From Cladocopium goreaui (Eukaryota; Sar; Dinophyceae; Suessiales; Symbiodiniaceae): a stretch of 64,000 nucleotides of DNA. Position 1 is the first letter of the stretch, and each line of letters begins with the position of its first letter. Positions 47,122 through 59,200 of the stretch are shown here, in pieces. Below the pieces are notes generated by a model that was not told the origin of the DNA, did no database searches, and was given only the letters and a program-made list of their open reading frames with translations. Made by a program: the position numbers and the translations under genes. The stretch covers positions 120,534 to 184,533 of the forward strand of contig CAMXCT020000381.1 in NCBI GenBank assembly GCA_947184155.2. Direction: 5' to 3'.

Positions 47122-47196
47122 CTGCCATGTATCCAGCAGCTGCCGTCCATCCATCAGCTCCAATTGCTGCCAACGTAACTTCACTCGGATGGCTGC
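47122..47196 (-). CDS. Candidate exon
   Basis: A 75-nt phase-0 exon, acceptor GCACCGCAG, GC donor after ACATGGCAG, encoding AAIRVKLRWQQLELMDGRQL then LDTWQ. Confidence 0.4.
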
Positions 47197-47587
47197 CTGC
47201 GGTGCCATTTGGGGATTCGCAGTTTTCGATGAGCATCTCTTCATCTTCGATTCATAGGATACTGTAGATCAAAACAAACAATGGAACATCAACCACCGCC
47301 AGGGTCTGTAAAACTGCCAGCAAAACTGCCCACTTGTGATTTGGCATGGGTCACTGGTTCTGAGAAATCGTTGACCTGCAGGAAACATTTGATGCCACGA
47401 TGAACTTGGGTGGGATCATCATGCCAAGGGTGATCAGCTCTTCAGCTACCAGGTCAGGGGAGGAAAAAAAAGGGTAGTTTCCACTGATACCTTGTGCCTT
47501 CCTGAAATTTTTCCATAGCCCCAAGTACACCACTAGAAACAAATATGTATGGGGGTTTAATGGGATCTAATGGGGTTTAATAGGATT

Positions 47588-47645
47588 TACCCTCTGGTAA
47601 TTTAACATAACTATGGAAAATCACCATTTTTAATGGGAAAATACG
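47588..47645. mobile_element. Half palindromic element
   Basis: TACCCTCTGGTAATTTAACA followed by the left-arm sequence GGAAAATCACCATTTTTAAT; no right arm follows. Confidence 0.55.
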
Positions 47646-47959
47646 TAATGTGTTATATGCTGATATATGCTGCTGTTGGATCCACACGACCCAACAACTG
47701 GACCAGTCCACCAAGAAGATTCCACCATTTTGCTCCTACCATTCTTGTGTTTTATGTTGACTTCTGGATGTTCGCTTCTCGCTTCCCGCATGCAGGTACC
47801 CAGAAAAGGGACATAGATAGATAGACAGATATCAATGAATGAATATGATATATATGTGTTAATATATTATACACTTGTATTGTTTTCCACCAACTGGCTT
47901 CTCACACTGGTCGCATGGCATGTGTTTCAAGCTGACCCTGCTACACCCTCGACTCATTT

Positions 47960-48062
47960 TGCACGGCGTCACTCAGGCTCTTCTGCAACACTCTGGGACG
48001 AGCATTCGATGCACACACGGCTTGCGCGAGAGGCATCCAGCCTGATGGGCGCTGGGGAGGAA
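47960..48062 (-). CDS. Candidate exon, frame ambiguous
   Basis: A GC-rich segment after acceptor CCTCCCCAG; frames read RPSGWMPLAQAVCASNARPR or a Cys-containing alternative. A GT site follows GTGACGCC. Confidence 0.3.
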
Positions 48063-48420
48063 ATTTGTTTCTTACATTGGCAGCCAAAACTGTCTCATGT
48101 ATAAAGGCAAATGTAAGGAGCTTTTCCGTTAACGATCTGTTAGGGAAGAGGAGTTGGCAAGTTTTTGCCACATTTTCATCTGGGTCCCTGAAAAACGTAG
48201 AATTGTTGTAATGGCCTCTAAGCGAAGCACCTGATAGCCTAAGCAAAAAAACTTAACCACCAACTGTAGGTCACTACAAATAGATATCCTGAGCAATCAA
48301 TTAAACATGCAATAATGAGTTAGAACGACATGTATAGATCTCATCTATACTGTCAACCCCGGAATTTTATTCAACGGTTGATTTATCCTCTCCAAACAGT
48401 GTTTTCATCTGCTACTAAAA

Positions 48421-48535
48421 TGGTCTCCGCCAAGTGATCCAAGCGTCTCTGGCAAGATTCGCCAGCAGGCAACAGGGCTGCAGGTGTCACAAATGCAACG
48501 GCCACAATACCGACCTTACGTCGGCTTTGCAAGGA
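48421..48535 (-). CDS. Candidate exon with hydrophobic leader (duplicated locus, copy B)
   Basis: The minus strand reads RRKVGIVAVAFVTPAALLPA then GESCQRRLDHLAETILVADE. Its end parallels LLDTILVAG of copy A at 41395-41547, and the flanking non-coding sequence also aligns. The two copies differ at many positions, so the duplication is old. Confidence 0.35.
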
Positions 48536-48639
48536 TTATATTTTTCTGTTCCCAAACTGAATTTAGATTCTTCAATTTTTAGATGATGAAAATCCATGAA
48601 ATCTATGTATTTCCATCAAGGGGGGAATCATTTGGAATA

Positions 48640-48784
48640 GGCTGCTGATAAAAACGGCAGCGCCCCAATACTGCAAGACAAGCATCAATGATGGCGCCGC
48701 CGAAACAGCGAGAAGGGCACATCGCAAATCTCGCAATCGACCTGGGCATGGGCGTCTGAGGCGAGAGGAACGGCACAGTTTGGT
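48640..48784 (-). CDS. Candidate N-terminal exon, basic then hydrophobic
   Basis: From an ATG at about 48784 the minus strand reads MTKLCRSSRLRRPCPGRLRD followed by a hydrophobic stretch (ALLAVSAAPSLMLVL). This resembles a signal or plastid-targeting leader and lies just upstream of copy B. Confidence 0.35.
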
Positions 48785-48842
48785 CATTTTAGGCGCCTGG
48801 TTTGATTTTTTGATTTTGTGACGTCTATAAATGGATATAAAT

Positions 48843-48930
48843 GGGGGTACCCCAAAAATCCCCAAAATGCATGGTTTATAATGAGTATAATGGAACATCC
48901 TATCAAAATGGATGACTTAGGGGTACCCCC
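48843..48930. mobile_element. Small inverted-repeat element with GGGTACCCC ends, second copy
   Basis: Begins GGGGGTACCCCAAAAATCCC and ends GATGACTTAGGGGTACCCC. GGATGA(C/T)TTA-type inner sequence is shared with 6377-6440. Confidence 0.6.
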
Positions 48931-48989
48931 TAAGTTAAGGAAACCTCTATGTGAAGTTGGCAGCGTCGGGCCATGTTAGTTACAGTAGG

Positions 48990-50052
48990 CCGCATCTGAG
49001 TGCTCGGGCCGCATCTTTGTCCGGCGTCCAATTCCAGTTATGTGGCTGAGCCCTGGCACGCCTGCGGAGCCGTGGAAGCGGGGGAGTGCCAGTCGATGCC
49101 AGACCTCCTTCTGATTTTTACATTGCAATAGGGTGTAGCAGGACGACGACGATGACGACGATGATGACGATGATGATGATGATGACGATGATGATGACGA
49201 TGATGATGATGATGATGACGACGACGAGGACGATTTTTTTTGCTGTCTTCATTCTTCTGCTTATTCTTCTTATAATTACTAATATGTATTAATATTTTAT
49301 TAACATAAATATTCTTATTATTAATTATATCTATTATTGTTATTATTTAGATTGCACTGGGTGATGCAGAGTGTGATACTTTTGCGCTCTCTCTTCAGAC
49401 TTGATGGCTACAGGATGTCCCTGAACTCCGAGGTTCAATGGTGGAGAAACCCGATGGTTGTCACAATCAACCTCCGTGGCTCATGAATTTGAGCCAATGT
49501 GGAAAACCCAATGCCACACACCACCCATATCTCGATGGTTTATACAAGTCATTTATGGTGATGACTGATGGTGATGACTGGATAGACTCTGGGGATGTTT
49601 TATGATTTTTATGGCATTGGGTTTGCCACATTAGACTCTTGAACACCAAGAGAAAGGCTGGCAGGGGAATCCCCGATTTTCGCGCTCCTTGCCCACCAAG
49701 CGCTTCGAGTGGCCTTAGAAAAAATGCCCATCGGTTGGTGGTGGGATCTAATCGGCTGGAGAATATACATTCTATTCGCCGTTGAATTTTCCACTATCTC
49801 TTGGGTGGCCTGAAGGCCCATATAGGTCATATAGAATGAATATTTGGGGTCATTTTGTAGGGAATCGCTTTCCTGAAGCCTGCCATTTTGTAGCATCATT
49901 GGTTTCTATAATCTTAATGGGACCATCATCTTTAAAGGGGGGCATTTATAAAAGCTATGTTTGATTACCTGAGGGTCATGGATTTGGGGATATAATGGAT
50001 ATAGTTATAATTATAATATGTTATAATGGATGCAATGGACACACACACATAC

Positions 50053-50093
<41 letters not shown>

Positions 50094-50774
50094 TCACAAA
50101 ATGGCTATAATAGAAATATGATAAATCGAAATTGGCGATAGCCTGAAATTGTGGGGACGTATGATGTGGGGACGTATCACCAACAAAAGTGCTACAACTT
50201 TGTGAGCACAATGTTGTAGCAACCAAAGAGGAAATGGCAGCCCAAAAGGAACTACGTAATTTGCAGTAGTCTATGCTCTCAATGGATTCAGGATTTCAGG
50301 TTTAAATTCCCCATTTGATGATCGTGCATGAACCTCAGCAAAGCTGTCAGCAGGAAACCCAGGGCTTAATGGACCTCCTCAAGTTTATTAAAAGGGGGAG
50401 GTACCAAGTTTAAGAGTCATGTAGCACCAATGTAAGAGGTAGCCCTTGAGATTCTATTAATCCAAGATTGACATTAGATATGCGTTACCCTCTGGCTATT
50501 TTAACATAGCTATGGCAGCCATGGCCCACAGAAATAGATGATTTATGATTATCTACACATCAAAAAATATGATTTATTCAACATTTGTAGATTATGGTCC
50601 CAGCTAGAAACATCCATTTACATAAAAAATGATAAAACATGGTGATCTTTTCATTTATAGATGATTTTCCCAGTGGTGATTTACCCACCATTTATAGTTT
50701 CTTGTCCCAGCTAGAAACATTTAAGTATAGTAGTTTTATAGTGTATTTCCCAGCTAATTCTGCCTTCCCTGATC
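48990..50774. other. Mostly non-coding
   Basis: Holds a GAC/GAT microsatellite (49140-49235), an ATAG run (50054-50091) and half an element. A GC-richer patch at 49650-49725 may be a minus-strand exon (HSKRLVGKERENRGFPCQP or other frames). Confidence 0.35.
50484..50570. mobile_element. Half palindromic element
   Basis: TTACCCTCTGGCTATTTTAA followed by CATAGCTATGG; the right end is missing. Confidence 0.5.
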
Positions 50775-50885
50775 ACCTTCAGTCAGTGATCTTCAGCTCT
50801 ACAACCAAGCTACTGGAGAAGCTGCTTCTTCCACCGAAACTGCCTCGAAAAGTCGCAAAAAACAACGCGGGGTCCCAGCCACGAG
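50775..50885 (-). CDS. Weak candidate exon
   Basis: The minus strand reads ATSIPRGWDPALFFATFRGS then a Ser/Phe-rich run, after acceptor TTCCCAG. No family recognised. Confidence 0.25.
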
Positions 50886-51399
50886 GAATGGATGTGGCCT
50901 GGGAAAAAATCTGGAAATAATGGGGCAAGCAACTAAACTTGAGACACTTTGAATGGTTTTTCATGGTAGAATTGATAAGCCAGTGGTAGAACTTGATGTT
51001 TGACACTGTACTTTGCACCCCTTAAAAAAATCAATATGGAACCACCAGAAAAGCTGGCATTTGCAATGGAACGATCAGCTCCTATTGGGGTTCGGGGTTC
51101 AAGGTTCATTTTGGGGAGGGGAGGGTGTAGCCTAGGATCCATACCTGTCACATCTGCACGTGCAGGAGCATTGGCATTGATATGCGTGTTGGGAAAACAC
51201 ATGCAATGGATGTATGGCATGACCGAAAATGTATCTAATCTATTCATTCAGATGCCCATCTACCCAGCTATCTGTCCAAATCCAGATCCAGCTCAGTAAA
51301 TATCATGCACAGCAAGATTATTTAGCAGCATGCCGGCAGATCTATGCACATTTCACATAGATTTTCGCACATGACAGGTCTCCATCGTGCGAAAAAGAT

Positions 51400-51478
51400 T
51401 TAGCCAGGGCACCAAGTCGTCTTCATCCACTTCATCTGAGGCGGACGTTTCTGTAGGTGGAGCCACGCGCAGGAGAAG
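51400..51478 (-). CDS. Weak candidate acidic exon
   Basis: The minus strand reads VAPPTETSASDEVDEDDLVP then W. The plus strand is also open, so the call rests on strand context. Confidence 0.25.
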
Positions 51479-52325
51479 GTCCATCCAAACCTGAGATGAC
51501 CATCCCCTGCACAACCTGAGGTGAGCTGGTTAAGAACGGATTTCCCACTAATTGATTGTGAAAATCCACAAACTCCCAATATGTTGGACAGTGTAACCCC
51601 ACATCATAATCAACCAACAGGGGTTTTGAACACTGCTCATGCCAACACTGGCTGTTTAATTCCATTACAGGTTGGTTGATAGGCTATACCGATAAGATTC
51701 ACATGTTCCATTACTGGGTTGGAACGAAAGGGTTTCCGATCATGAAAATGCACAGAGTATAGCCCTCTACAGTCATCACCCATTCAACAGGGGTTTTGGG
51801 ATGTTTTGGGCACTGCTGAGATGTTCGAAGATCTTTTGCTGCCGGGGGACAGGCTTGTGATCACCTTGGTGGACATGATTCAAGCTGCCAGGGCCCTTCC
51901 GCGTAACTAACAGGAGAGAAGATTAACCCATCGCATACATCGCATACATCGCAACAAGTCTCTCCAAGTTTGAACCTTGTGCTAGAAAAACGTCAAGCAA
52001 TTCTACACGTTTTGTGGGTCTGTCTGAAAGTGTGGGACACCTCCATTATCCATCCTTTATGGCCATTTTTAATGGGGAAAATATACATGAACATAGTGAT
52101 TAAGCATCAAATAATTTTCTGCTTGGTCGGTTTCACAGTTTCAACCTGTAAAAAAAAAATTGGATCATCCCAATTAGCGTAGAAAATAACACATGTTTGA
52201 CACCACCAAGCAGTTCTCAATAGTGACTCATGTGGTGTGCACCCAACGCCATTTGCACGCGAAAAAAATCACAAATTGGATCCATTTGGTGCTTTAAAGT
52301 TTAAATCATCCTCAAATTTGCTAAT

Positions 52326-52422
52326 GTTGGTAAAACAATAGGAAACCATCCCCGATTTCACAATGAATAGGTGCTACAAACCATACCCAGTCATGAGTGG
52401 TTTATCATTGTTTTAACCACAT
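52326..52422. mobile_element. Inverted-repeat element, GGGTAAAACAATG family, copy 3
   Basis: GTTGGTAAAACAATAGGAAA left, TTATCATTGTTTTAACCAC right. Confidence 0.55.
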
Positions 52423-52625
52423 TAACTATATACTAGTATATACATTAACCATATATATAGATTATTACTATCGACCATATATTAACCATGTATTAACCAT
52501 ATATTAGCCAACATTAAGCCCATTAAAATCCCAGTAAAATCCCATTAAAATCCCATTTAAATCCCATTAAAATCCCTAATATTAGATGGTTGTTATACCA
52601 CATCCCCAACGTTCCCAACCATGGC

Positions 52626-52726
52626 ACTTCCCTGCTGCTCGTAGTTCACCTTGTAGCCACCATCTGTTTCCCAGGAAAGACGCGCTCCCAAGACATCGGG
52701 GGCCCAGAAGATCATGCGGTCAGCAC
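52626..52726 (-). CDS. 5-phosphatase-like exon ([11 protein letters not shown])
   Basis: A 101-nt exon, acceptor GGACCCAG, GC donor after GGGAAGT, encoding [20 protein letters not shown] then [17 protein letters not shown] would be followed by the DHRPV catalytic block in the family; I did not find that exon. Alternatively a canonical donor CTACAAG|GTGAAC ends the exon earlier. Confidence 0.6.
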
Positions 52727-55700
52727 CTGGGTCCGAAGGAAACCCATGAAAATCCATGTTCAATCCATGAGAATCAATGTGAAACCCATGAGAATCCATG
52801 AAAGCCTAATGAGATCCCATGAAATTCCATGTTTTTTGATTCAAGATGGAACCATGATGCAAACTTGCAAGATGGAAATCTTTTTCGCGCAACAAAACAA
52901 GATACAGTCAACGCATCCAATGGCTCACCAAAAACCGTCACAAAGAGTTTGGTGCACACAGCCGTGATCCACTACCTTTATCTACCTCCCCTAGGCCCTA
53001 TTTGCATCTATCTGGTGGGTCTCTGAGCATCCCGGACATGCAGGAAAGCGAAAAGGTCTGAAGGAAGACTTTCGAAATGCCAGGCCCCAGCCTAGGCCAG
53101 CTGGGTTTGTCGGATGGGAGATTTTCTTGCACCCAAAACAACAAGTCAAATGAGGAATGGAACTTTGAAGCATCGTATTTTTCATTTCACTTGGGATCCT
53201 CAAGAAGGCCCCTTGCCACTGTCGCTGGAAGCCAGCCACAGGCTTCAGCTTATTGTTGGGATGAACCCCACCGGACCATTCATTTTACTTGGTGCAACTG
53301 AGTCAGCATAAAAGAGGCCCAACTGTTTTGTCCTATTTGGAGCGACATGTCCGAATCAAAATCATCAAACATCCCCACAGTCATCCAACCAGTATATGAT
53401 CTCCACCAAATATCCATAAGTATCCATTTGGATCGTGCTTGGCTTCCCCTAAATTATCGAGTCCACTCACCAACTCCTGTCATATTCCCTTCGGGAGATG
53501 ACAAGCCCAAGCTTCGGCCGCAGGCATCTTGAGCATCCACCAGCATTTCGCGATACTTCCTGGGCGCCAGCGTTCCGTTTCGCGACTGCGGTTGAAACCA
53601 TGACAATTGAATTTATATACTGTGAAGTAAGCTTCAAAGAACATGCAAAAATCACAAGGCCAAAGGATATCCACACACACACACATATATATAGATGCAT
53701 ATATATATAGATGCATATATATAATACATATATATATATATATGCACATATTTATATACACATATATATATATACATATATTTATTTATTCTATATATAT
53801 ATATATTATAAATACATAATTCAGTTACATGTTAATAATTCTACACATGTATATGCATATGTGGGGCCTGTAGGTCTATTCCATAGGACCGAGGCTCCGC
53901 GGAGAATGCGTTTCACTGCCCACCGAATTGGGGAAAAGCCTGGTGTTGGGAGCTGCAAATTTGGCGGAAAAAAATGGGAAACTCCAACTCTTCACTGGTT
54001 CAATGAAGCATTTTGCATGTTGAAATGGATGTAAATTGGGGGTATATTCAATGTAATTTCCATTAATTTCCCTATTTTCAGACAATTCCAAAGATCAAAC
54101 AGGGATGACCCTCGCAAAATGATGCAACCCTCAGTGGAGCAACGCTCCGACCCAAGCCGAATCGGTCCATGTGAAATATCCAAAACCTGAGATTTGAATG
54201 TTTAAACATTAAGGTTTCTATTCTATTTCAATATTGGGATAGACTATAAAGGACCATACAGAACAAGGTCCACACCAAAACTTCAGGATTCTCCAGGTAT
54301 TTAATGGTATTTACCATAAAGGTTTCTAAGATATTCCCAATATGGGTCAAGGCCATGAAATTGGAAGCTTCAAATCGATGGCCTGGCTTTGCCAGCTTCC
54401 TCCATTACATCACCAATCCTCTCGGCAGAGCCAGGGATTGCAGAGTCATGACATGAAAATAGGGTACCTCGTGGTACCTCGTGGTACCTCATGGTACCTC
54501 TTAAGATCCCATGGTTGATCCTCATATTCCGAAAACTGGGCAAACATCTGCATAAATTGAGATGTATTCCCCATGGATTTTCAGAGACAGCCACATATCA
54601 TATTGTTACGATCTCATTAACATTATATAACCATATTTGCTGGTTGAATCCTGGTTTTGCCTGGTTAAAACCCATGAAGTTCATCAGCTAAAAGTGATAG
54701 ACAGCGCACCACACAGCTCGCCATGAAATGTAGGACCTCAATGGCGAAGTTTGGGAGTTCGTCTTGAACCTTGGGCAACAAGCGCTGGAACAAACGAGGG
54801 CCTTTGTGGCATAGTTTACGTGGTGCTTCACCCGAGTTAGTAACTGGGCTACAACCCCATCTATAAGTATGGCAAATTGATAAATTGGACTGATTAATAC
54901 GAATTATATAGTCCATGAAAGTCCACTTATACCCGGGGCTAAGATTTACTGAGTGAGGTGGACCACCAAGTATCTGATCTGTGGTTTCAACTCAGAAAAT
55001 TGCCATTTCAGATCATCCCAAAAAATGCTTAAAGATTGTGAAAGCATGTCGAAACAGAACAATTCTTAAAAACCCCAAAACCACCAAACTCAATCTCAAA
55101 GGTTTTGACCTGGCATCTGGCAGCTTACTACACTTATTTTCTGCAAACATATCCCTGTGATTCCCTGTGCACAGTCTGGACGGAAAGCAGGTGATTGAAA
55201 GGTTGGATTCTCTTCAAAAGTGTCAAGCAACCAACGTCCAGCATAGCTCTGAGTGGATGATGCCATCATGCCACCCATTCGTTTCAGCTGTGCTGGCTAC
55301 ACCCCTTTAAGAACCAAACGAACTCCGGGGAACATTCTTCCAGTGTGCAATCTCCCAGTATTTTCGGAGGCAGACGGTGCTTCCTTCAAAGGTTTGCTTG
55401 GCTCTACTCGCTGGTTCATCCCAGTTCGCAAGCAAACCATATACCTGCCTTTGTGTGGTAACGACGATGACCCCTCTTACCATGAAACTATAGCACCGAG
55501 CAGGACTATGGTATACTATGGTTAGACTCACTAACATGGTAAACGTTACCTCCAATGACTCCAATTCATTATTCTGCTTTGTAGAAGTGCCCGAGAATAG
55601 TCCTTTCCTAGGTTCGGGCTCAACGGGCCCGACGGGCCCAACGGGCCCAACGGGCCCGACGGGCCCAACGGGCTCCAACGGGCCCCAACGGGCCTGCTTC

Positions 55701-56185
55701 ACGGGCTCAACGGGCCCGACGGGCCCAACGGGCCCAACGGGCTCGACGGGCTCGACGGGCTCGAGAGGCCGTGGCGCTGACTGAACCCATCATCCCTTCT
55801 GGTGCTGGCGTTACACTTTACATTCAATTGGGAAGATCAACAACGGTACTGGGAATATAGATTCCCACCCCCGGCTAACTTAATATTCAATGCGGAAAAT
55901 CAACAAAGGTATTAGGAATTTAGAATCACATCTCTGTTCAACTTTACATTCAAGCAGGCAAATCAACAACATCAATTATTTGGCATATAAGTTCCCCGCC
56001 TGTGAATTTTACATTCAATTGGGAAGATCACTGATAGGTATTTGGAATAAAAGCTCCCTTAGAAACACAATTGCCCACCCTGCTTGAACTTTTAGATTCA
56101 AGTGGGAAGATCACCACAGGTATTAGGAATATAAAAAATCCCACTCTCGTTTGCTTTTGCTTTCGACTGGAAAGATCAACAAGGG

Positions 56186-56217
<32 letters not shown>

Positions 56218-59200
56218 GGTGATGATGACGCTTCGTTGCCCATCGTCGTTGCCCTGCCAGGCTAAACCCAGGCATTAGCCGTATTTCAACATATGTATAT
56301 ATACATAAATGTATGCATCTTGTATTTTTCTCATACGTATACACACACAAACATTTATTTATTGAGTGATTGTTCTTTATGTTTATCTTATACCTGATTA
56401 CATCTGGTTGTATTAGGAATTTAGAATCACATCTCTGTTCAACTTTACATTCAAGCAGGCAAATCAACAAGGGTAATTATTTGGCATATAGGTTTCCCGA
56501 CTGTGAATTTTACATTCAATTGGGAAGATCACCGATAGGTATTTGGAATAAAAGCTCCCTTAGAAACATAATTGCCCACCCTGCTTGAACTTTTTAGATT
56601 CAAGTGGGAAGATCACCACAGGTATTAGGAATATAAAAAATCCCACTCTCGTTTGCTTTTGCTTTCGACTGGAAAGATCAACAAGGGATGATGATGATGA
56701 TGATGATGACGACGACGACGCTTCGTTGCCCATCGTCGTTGCCCTGCCAGGCTAAACCCAGGCATTAGCCGTATTTCAACATATGTATATATACATACAT
56801 GTATGCATCTTGTATCTTTCTAATACGTATACACACATAAACATTTATTTATTGAGTGATTGTTCTTTATATATATCTTATACCTAATTACGCTGCACGG
56901 CTCTACCTTTTCAAACAAAAAATAGAGACAATCATCCCCGGCAAAAAGGCCCTAACAGCGTTGAGGAAAACATCTTTGAACAAAAACTCCAGGACCTCAA
57001 GCCAGGACCTCAATGAGAATTTCACACAGTCGTCAAAGAAGGACCTGATAGAGGGGATCTGACAAGATCTTTGTACAAGAACCTCTTGAAGGCTTCCCTT
57101 GCAAACTTTCATACAAGCACCTTCTAGAATCTTCGCGCAAATATCTTTTAGAGGATTCCAGCAGGATGTACGCAAGATCTCCTCACAAACACCTCTACAA
57201 CAAAGGATTTCACTAGGATATCCACAAGATCTCCTCGCAAGGACTTCTACAAAATCAGGAATCTGCGAGGATCTCGACAGGATCCCTACAAGATCCCCTT
57301 CCAAGAACCTCATACAGCAGGACTGCCCGACTGCCCCAAATTCTCGTCGGGCCTAACGGGCCCAACGGGCCCAACCCAGCAGAAGACCATGGCCGAGTGC
57401 CATGAAGTGCCATCCATTCCTGTTGAACGTTGGGGGTGATCATTCCACCAACCAAGGGCGAGTCCCCGGTGCGTTCAGGCCGCTTGTAGGTCACAGGAAG
57501 TTGCAGCGCACCTCTCTCGGCATCCGGGAAGGCAGCCTAGACAAAACCACAGGTTTTGAACATGTGGAAAGTCCCGCCAAGTCTTCCTGTATATTTATTA
57601 TGATGTCATTGTTCCCATCTTTCTCTAATATTAAAAGTTTGTCTGGCGATGCTTGGATAGATTGTACTTGCTACTGATTGCGCGTTCACAGTCTGGACAC
57701 TTGAAAGACGTTCAGAGTTTTTCTGGACAATGTTACTAAAAGTTTATGGGCCAATGGTTCGCCATTTCCTGCAAGCCACTCAATGTCAATGAAGCTCGCA
57801 TCCACCAGATTCAGTTGAGCATGGCGCTTCCAGGGAAACTTGTGTAATTACATATGCCTTTGTTCTGATTATATATACATGTAACAGTATATATATATCA
57901 TTATTGTTATTATTATCATTATTACTATTATTTTGATTTTTATTCATGTATTTATTATTATTATTAATTATTATTATTATTACTACTATTATTATTATTA
58001 TATATGATATACAGTATATGACAGTATATGTTATGTCCACCCGCAGAACGGGCGTCCACACTTTCTCACAGAATCGACAGAATCATCGTTTCAAGGTCAT
58101 CAACGCACTACATCCCTGGGCGGCAAAGACTCCGGAGTCCCCAAGCTAACCATCGAACTGCGTCCAGGCACCATTTCCAATCGCAGGGAAACAGGAATCC
58201 TTCGGCTTGTCAACAAACTGCATCCATCAAAGGCAAACTCTCTAATCTCTGTCACAGAACTGGAAATCGTCAAATTTGTCAACGAACTACATCCCTGGAA
58301 GGCCGAAACTCCAATGTAGGTCACAGAATCAGGAATCATCAAGCTGGTCATCGAATTGCAACCCGCGAAGGCACGGTCTCCAATCTTTGTGACAGAAACA
58401 GGAATCTTCAGGTTTGTCAACGAATTGCATCCCTGGAACGTTTGTCAATGAACTGCATTTTTCACAGAAACAGGAATGTCCAAGGTGGTCAATGAACTGC
58501 ATTTTTCGAAGGCGGACTCTCCAATGAAAGTGACAGAATCAGGAATGGTCAAGCTGGTCAACGAACTGCATCCAGCAAATGCACAGAATCCCATCAGTGC
58601 CACAGAATCTGGAAATATCAAGCTTGTCAGCGTTTTGCATTCATCGAAGAGGAATTCGCTCAAGCGTGTCCACAAAGTGCATCTGGCAAAGGCAAACGGT
58701 GCAATCCGGGTGATAGAATCGGGGATCGTCAGGCCTGTCAACGAACTGCATCCCTCGAAGGCAAACTCTCCAATCTCTGTCAGGGAATTGGGACGTATCA
58801 AAGTCGTCAACGAACTACATCCTTGGATGGCAGAGACTCCAATGCAGGTGACAGAATCAGGAAGTTTCAAGCTCTTCAACGAACTGCATCCTGCGAATGC
58901 ACAGTGTCCGATCTCTGTCAGGGAATCAGAAATCGTTAAAGTCGTCAACGGACTGCACCCCTTGAAGGCCTTGTCGCCGATGCCAGGCATGATGTGATCC
59001 CAAGATGAGGGATTGCGCTCAATTAAGCTGGTCAACGAACTGCATTCAGCAAATGCACGGCTCTGAATCAGTGTCACAGAATTGGGAATCGTCAAGGTCT
59101 GCATCCGGCGAAGGCACCATCTCTAAATATCTCTAATCCTCGTCAGGGAAACAGATATCTTATGATAGGCTTGTCAAGGAACTGCATCCTTTGAAGGCAG

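Noticed and set aside
51830..51905. Plus-strand reading LLPGDRLVITLVDMIQAARAL as an exon
   Set aside because: Attractive peptide, but the minus strand also gives a short exon with a GT donor and no other plus-strand exon lies nearby.
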